Below, in pieces: positions 5,632-6,925 of a DNA stretch of 6,925 nucleotides. A model generated the notes under the pieces. That model saw nothing but the letters and a program-made list of their open reading frames with translations, had not been told where the DNA came from and searched no databases. The first letter of the stretch is position 1; every line of letters begins with the position of its first letter. Source of the stretch: an uncultured Bacilli bacterium (GTDB lineage Bacteria > Bacillota_I > Bacilli_A > RF39 > UBA660); assembly GCA_944332645.1 (NCBI GenBank), contig CALVKK010000057.1, forward strand, positions 1 to 6,925. Reading direction: 5' to 3'. The position numbers and the translations under genes are program-made.

Positions 5632-6066
5632 ATGGAACAAAATAATAGTACAACAAATAATCTTTTTGATATTTCAAAAAGTCCTTTTTTAAACCGAAAA
5701 ACAAAAAGTAAAGAAGAATTGGAACAAGAATCTAGAACCCTTGGATTTAGTTCAAGATTGGAAGAAGCAGCATATAGTAATGTTATGCAAAGAATAATAT
5801 TCAATCCAACAGTTTATAAACATTTTGAAAAAGAAGAACAATTTAAAATTCGTAGTGCAAAGACAAGAGAACAACAATTAGAATATATTAGAAGATTTGG
5901 ATTGGAAGATTTATTAAGTGAATATCTAAAAATGTCACCAATAGAAATGTTGGAGGCAAATATGGAATTTTTAGAAGGTGCACGCGATGAATTCCAAAAG
6001 ATAGCAGAAGAAAAAGAAAAACAATTCGAAGAAGCAGTAGAAAACTATAAAAGAAATCATAGATAA
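5632..6066 (+). CDS. Hypothetical 144-residue helical protein with C-terminal coiled coil
   Basis: Function not recognised. The start at 5632 is chosen because AGGAG (5621-5625) is ideally placed. A longer in-frame TTG start at 5587 would overlap the previous gene and lacks a ribosome binding site. Residues 1-25 are polar and probably flexible (NNSTTNNLFDISKSPF). Residues 26-100 look like several helices, with basic patches (KIRSAKTREQQLEYIRRF, 72-89). Residues about 104-141 are a continuous charged helix (EEKEKQFEEAVENYKRN), likely a coiled coil. There is no signal peptide or membrane span. It is the last gene of the plus-strand cluster, coupled to the 90-residue gene, and runs directly into the repeat-rich mobilisation region; its stop codon overlaps the first stem of that region. 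Confidence 0.7.
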   Translation: MEQNNSTTNNLFDISKSPFLNRKTKSKEELEQESRTLGFSSRLEEAAYSNVMQRIIFNPTVYKHFEKEEQFKIRSAKTREQQLEYIRRFGLEDLLSEYLKMSPIEMLEANMEFLEGARDEFQKIAEEKEKQFEEAVENYKRNHR

Positions 6067-6120
6067 AAGTCGTGGCACGTTTCTGTTTACGATAGTAAAT
6101 GAAAGTGGCGATAGACTTTT
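6065..6120 (+). other. Long imperfect hairpin at the 3' end of the cluster
   Basis: The outer arms AAAAGTC (6065-6071) and GACTTTT (6114-6120) enclose a nested stem. CAC/GTG, TTTC/GAAA and TTTAC/GTAAA (6076-6107) pair around a GATA loop with small bulges. The hairpin begins within the last stop codon. A's rather than T's follow, so it is an imperfect terminator; an mRNA 3' structure, a replication or transfer-associated structure, or an element end are alternatives. Confidence 0.45.
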
Positions 6121-6124
6121 AAAA

Positions 6125-6156
6125 ATATATTTTCATTACGAAGTTTGAAAATATAT
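6125..6156. repeat. Perfect 11-bp inverted repeat
   Basis: ATATATTTTCA (6125-6135) and TGAAAATATAT (6146-6156) are exact complements around a 10-base loop. The stem is almost pure A/T, so it is more likely a protein site or melting region than a strong terminator. Confidence 0.5.
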
Positions 6157-6157
6157 A

Positions 6158-6177
6158 ATTGCAATTTATTGCAATTT
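6158..6177. repeat. Tandem direct repeat ATTGCAATTT x2
   Basis: Two exact adjacent copies of the 10-mer lie at 6158-6167 and 6168-6177, each containing the palindrome ATTGCAAT. One helical turn apart, they would place two bound proteins on the same DNA face, like a small iteron pair next to the origin of transfer. Confidence 0.5.
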
Positions 6178-6237
6178 AAAAAAACATAATTTTTGATTGG
6201 CTTTATGCCATGCTAAATTATGCATAATAGAGTTTCA

Positions 6238-6256
6238 AAAGGGAACTTTTCCCTTT
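6238..6256. repeat. Inverted repeat next to the origin of transfer
   Basis: AAAGGGAA-CTT-TTCCCTTT is a perfect 8-bp dyad ending one base before the oriT hairpin. It probably belongs to the transfer origin, as accessory repeats flank the nick region in related mobilisable elements. Confidence 0.55.
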
Positions 6257-6312
6257 GCACACCGTTATTGGCTTGCCAATAGCGTAGTGTGTTACTATAA
6301 TGGAATTATAGT
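6257..6312 (+). other. oriT: Origin of transfer (oriT), MobV/pMV158 type, with predicted nick after base 6291
   Basis: CACAC (6258-6262) pairs with GTGTG (6287-6291). Inside them CG-T-TATTGGC (6263-6272) pairs with GCCAATA-G-CG (6275-6284) across a TT loop, giving a long hairpin. The right side reads TAGTGTG/TTA (6285-6294), the known nick sequence of MobM and other MobV relaxases, so cleavage is predicted between 6291 and 6292 on the plus strand. A second perfect dyad, ACTATAAT-GGA-ATTATAGT (6294-6312), follows, much as a repeat follows the pMV158 nick. A relaxase gene of the expected class begins 38 bases further on. The odd point is orientation: the relaxase gene points towards this site, so oriT lies after its stop codon. 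Confidence 0.85.
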
Positions 6313-6316
6313 CTTT

Positions 6317-6349
6317 AAAATCGAGCATTTAAAATTTGCTCGATTTTTT
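6317..6349. terminator. Rho-independent terminator after the relaxase gene and oriT
   Basis: AAAATCGAGCA (6317-6327) and TGCTCGATTTT (6337-6347) form a perfect 11-bp stem with a 9-base AT loop. Six T (6344-6349) end it on the plus strand; on the minus strand the T-run is four bases and part of the stem. It sits between the relaxase stop codon and oriT and probably stops transcription in both directions, keeping transcripts out of the nick region. Confidence 0.7.
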
Positions 6350-6925
6350 CTATATATCAATATCTTTGTCATCATAATCTTTAGAATATAAATAATCATT
6401 TATTTCTTGTTCTTTAGAAGTATCATTTACTATATCATGCAAATCAAAATTATCATACAAATTTTGTGTATAATATTCTTTTATACCTAATACAACATCA
6501 TCTTTATCTTTTTCAGTTCCAATTTTAAGTAATCTATGAAAGAATTGTTTTAGAGTTTGTAAAATATTATGAATTAAGTTATGAAGTCGATTATTTTCTG
6601 CTTGTAATTTTTCATTTTGATATTCTAGTTTTTTTACTTCAACTTGAATATTTCTTTTTTCGTTTTCTAAATCTTTATAACTTTTTGTATAATCAGTAAG
6701 TTCTTTAAATAATGCTTGATTTCTAGGAATATCTTTAATTACTTTTTTTGATGTATTAATAAATTGATTTAATGTATCGTAAGTATCTTTATCTATTTTG
6801 ACTTCTTTACCCGTAATCGTAGGTTTAGAATTTTTTAATTTTTCTTCTAATTTTTCATAATCTCTAGTCATAAGATAATTTTGTTTTTCTAACCTGTTAT
6901 CTAACTTATTTGTAATTTTTTTAAA
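6350..6925 (-). CDS. Probable MobV-family (Mob/Pre) relaxase, C-terminal part, cut by right window edge
   Basis: The frame is open from base 6925 to the TAG at 6350-6352 (191 residues). An ATG at 6869-6871 is internal, because 18 open codons lie before it and it lacks a ribosome binding site. The visible part is C-terminal: residues about 73-123 form a coiled coil (ENEKRNIQVEVKKLEYQNEK and on), then FFHRLLKIGTEKDKDD and an acidic tail ending DYDDKDIDI. Long coiled-coil tails of this kind follow the catalytic domain in Mob/Pre relaxases, where they serve in dimerisation and accessory contacts; the N-terminal nicking domain would lie off the right edge. The assignment rests on tail character and above all on the MobV-type nick site beside it. 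The product would nick at 6291/6292 and lead transfer using a helper conjugation system. No motif of the catalytic domain is visible, so activity cannot be judged. Confidence 0.72.
   Translation of the reverse strand, partial: FKKITNKLDNRLEKQNYLMTRDYEKLEEKLKNSKPTITGKEVKIDKDTYDTLNQFINTSKKVIKDIPRNQALFKELTDYTKSYKDLENEKRNIQVEVKKLEYQNEKLQAENNRLHNLIHNILQTLKQFFHRLLKIGTEKDKDDVVLGIKEYYTQNLYDNFDLHDIVNDTSKEQEINDYLYSKDYDDKDIDI

Noticed and set aside
5601..5804. Minus-strand open frame of 67 codons
   Set aside because: Antisense to the well-supported 90- and 144-residue genes.
6158..6177. Start of a CRISPR-like array
   Set aside because: Only two adjacent 10-base copies without spacers.
6197..6391. Plus-strand open frame of 64 codons starting at TTG
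   Set aside because: Runs through the oriT hairpins and the terminator into the antisense of the relaxase; no ribosome binding site.
6350..6871. A complete 173-residue coiled-coil gene starting at ATG 6869-6871
   Set aside because: The frame stays open through the right edge and no ribosome binding site precedes that ATG, so this is the tail of a longer relaxase.
1..6925. Reassignment of UGA to tryptophan, because no gene ends in TGA
   Set aside because: Trp is encoded by TGG, and all frames are explained by the standard code; nine stop codons are too few to infer loss of TGA.

Overview
The window is very AT-rich DNA with strong AAGGAGG-type ribosome binding sites, TTGACA/TATAAT-type promoters, and Arg and Gly codons biased to AGA and GGA in most genes. 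This points to a low-GC Gram-positive (Firmicutes/Bacilli-like, probably host-associated) bacterium. Every complete gene ends in TAA or TAG and Trp is encoded by TGG, so the standard code explains all frames. I cannot name the species.

Region A (1-2546, minus strand) reads like resident DNA. It holds the N-terminal 325 residues of an aryl-sulfate sulfotransferase (AssT-like, running off the left edge). Upstream of it are a membrane-tethered XRE-type regulator and an unrecognised helical 219-residue protein. Two of the three genes have clear sigma-A promoters, and there is a clean bidirectional hairpin terminator at 1805-1826. A perfect dyad lies between the regulator and assT, and another lies across the promoter spacer of the 219-residue gene; both are candidate operators.

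Region B (2485-2825) has no convincing gene. It holds divergent promoters, a hairpin with A/T flanks and three perfect palindromes. Strand, codon use and gene type all change here, so I suspect it contains the left junction of an acquired segment.

Region C (2826-6066, plus strand) is a tightly packed cargo-like cluster. Its members are a histidine phosphatase, a HExxH zinc metallopeptidase, a small four-cysteine protein and a JAMM/MPN+ metalloprotease. A strong internal promoter then drives a 90-residue and a 144-residue protein of unknown function. None of the products has a signal peptide or membrane segment, so all should act in the cytoplasm. Two unrelated metal-dependent peptidase folds beside a phosphatase is a combination I do not recognise as a described system, and it is the most interesting part of the window.

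Region D (6065-6925) is the mobilisation end of a mobile element. It has stacked inverted and tandem repeats, then an origin of transfer with the MobV/pMV158-type nick sequence TAGTGTG/TTA after a long hairpin. Next come a terminator hairpin and the C-terminal 191 residues of a probable MobV-family (Mob/Pre) relaxase on the minus strand. The simplest reading is that region C is cargo of an integrated mobilisable element or plasmid whose relaxase and origin of transfer lie at the right, but no integrase or att site is visible to prove it.
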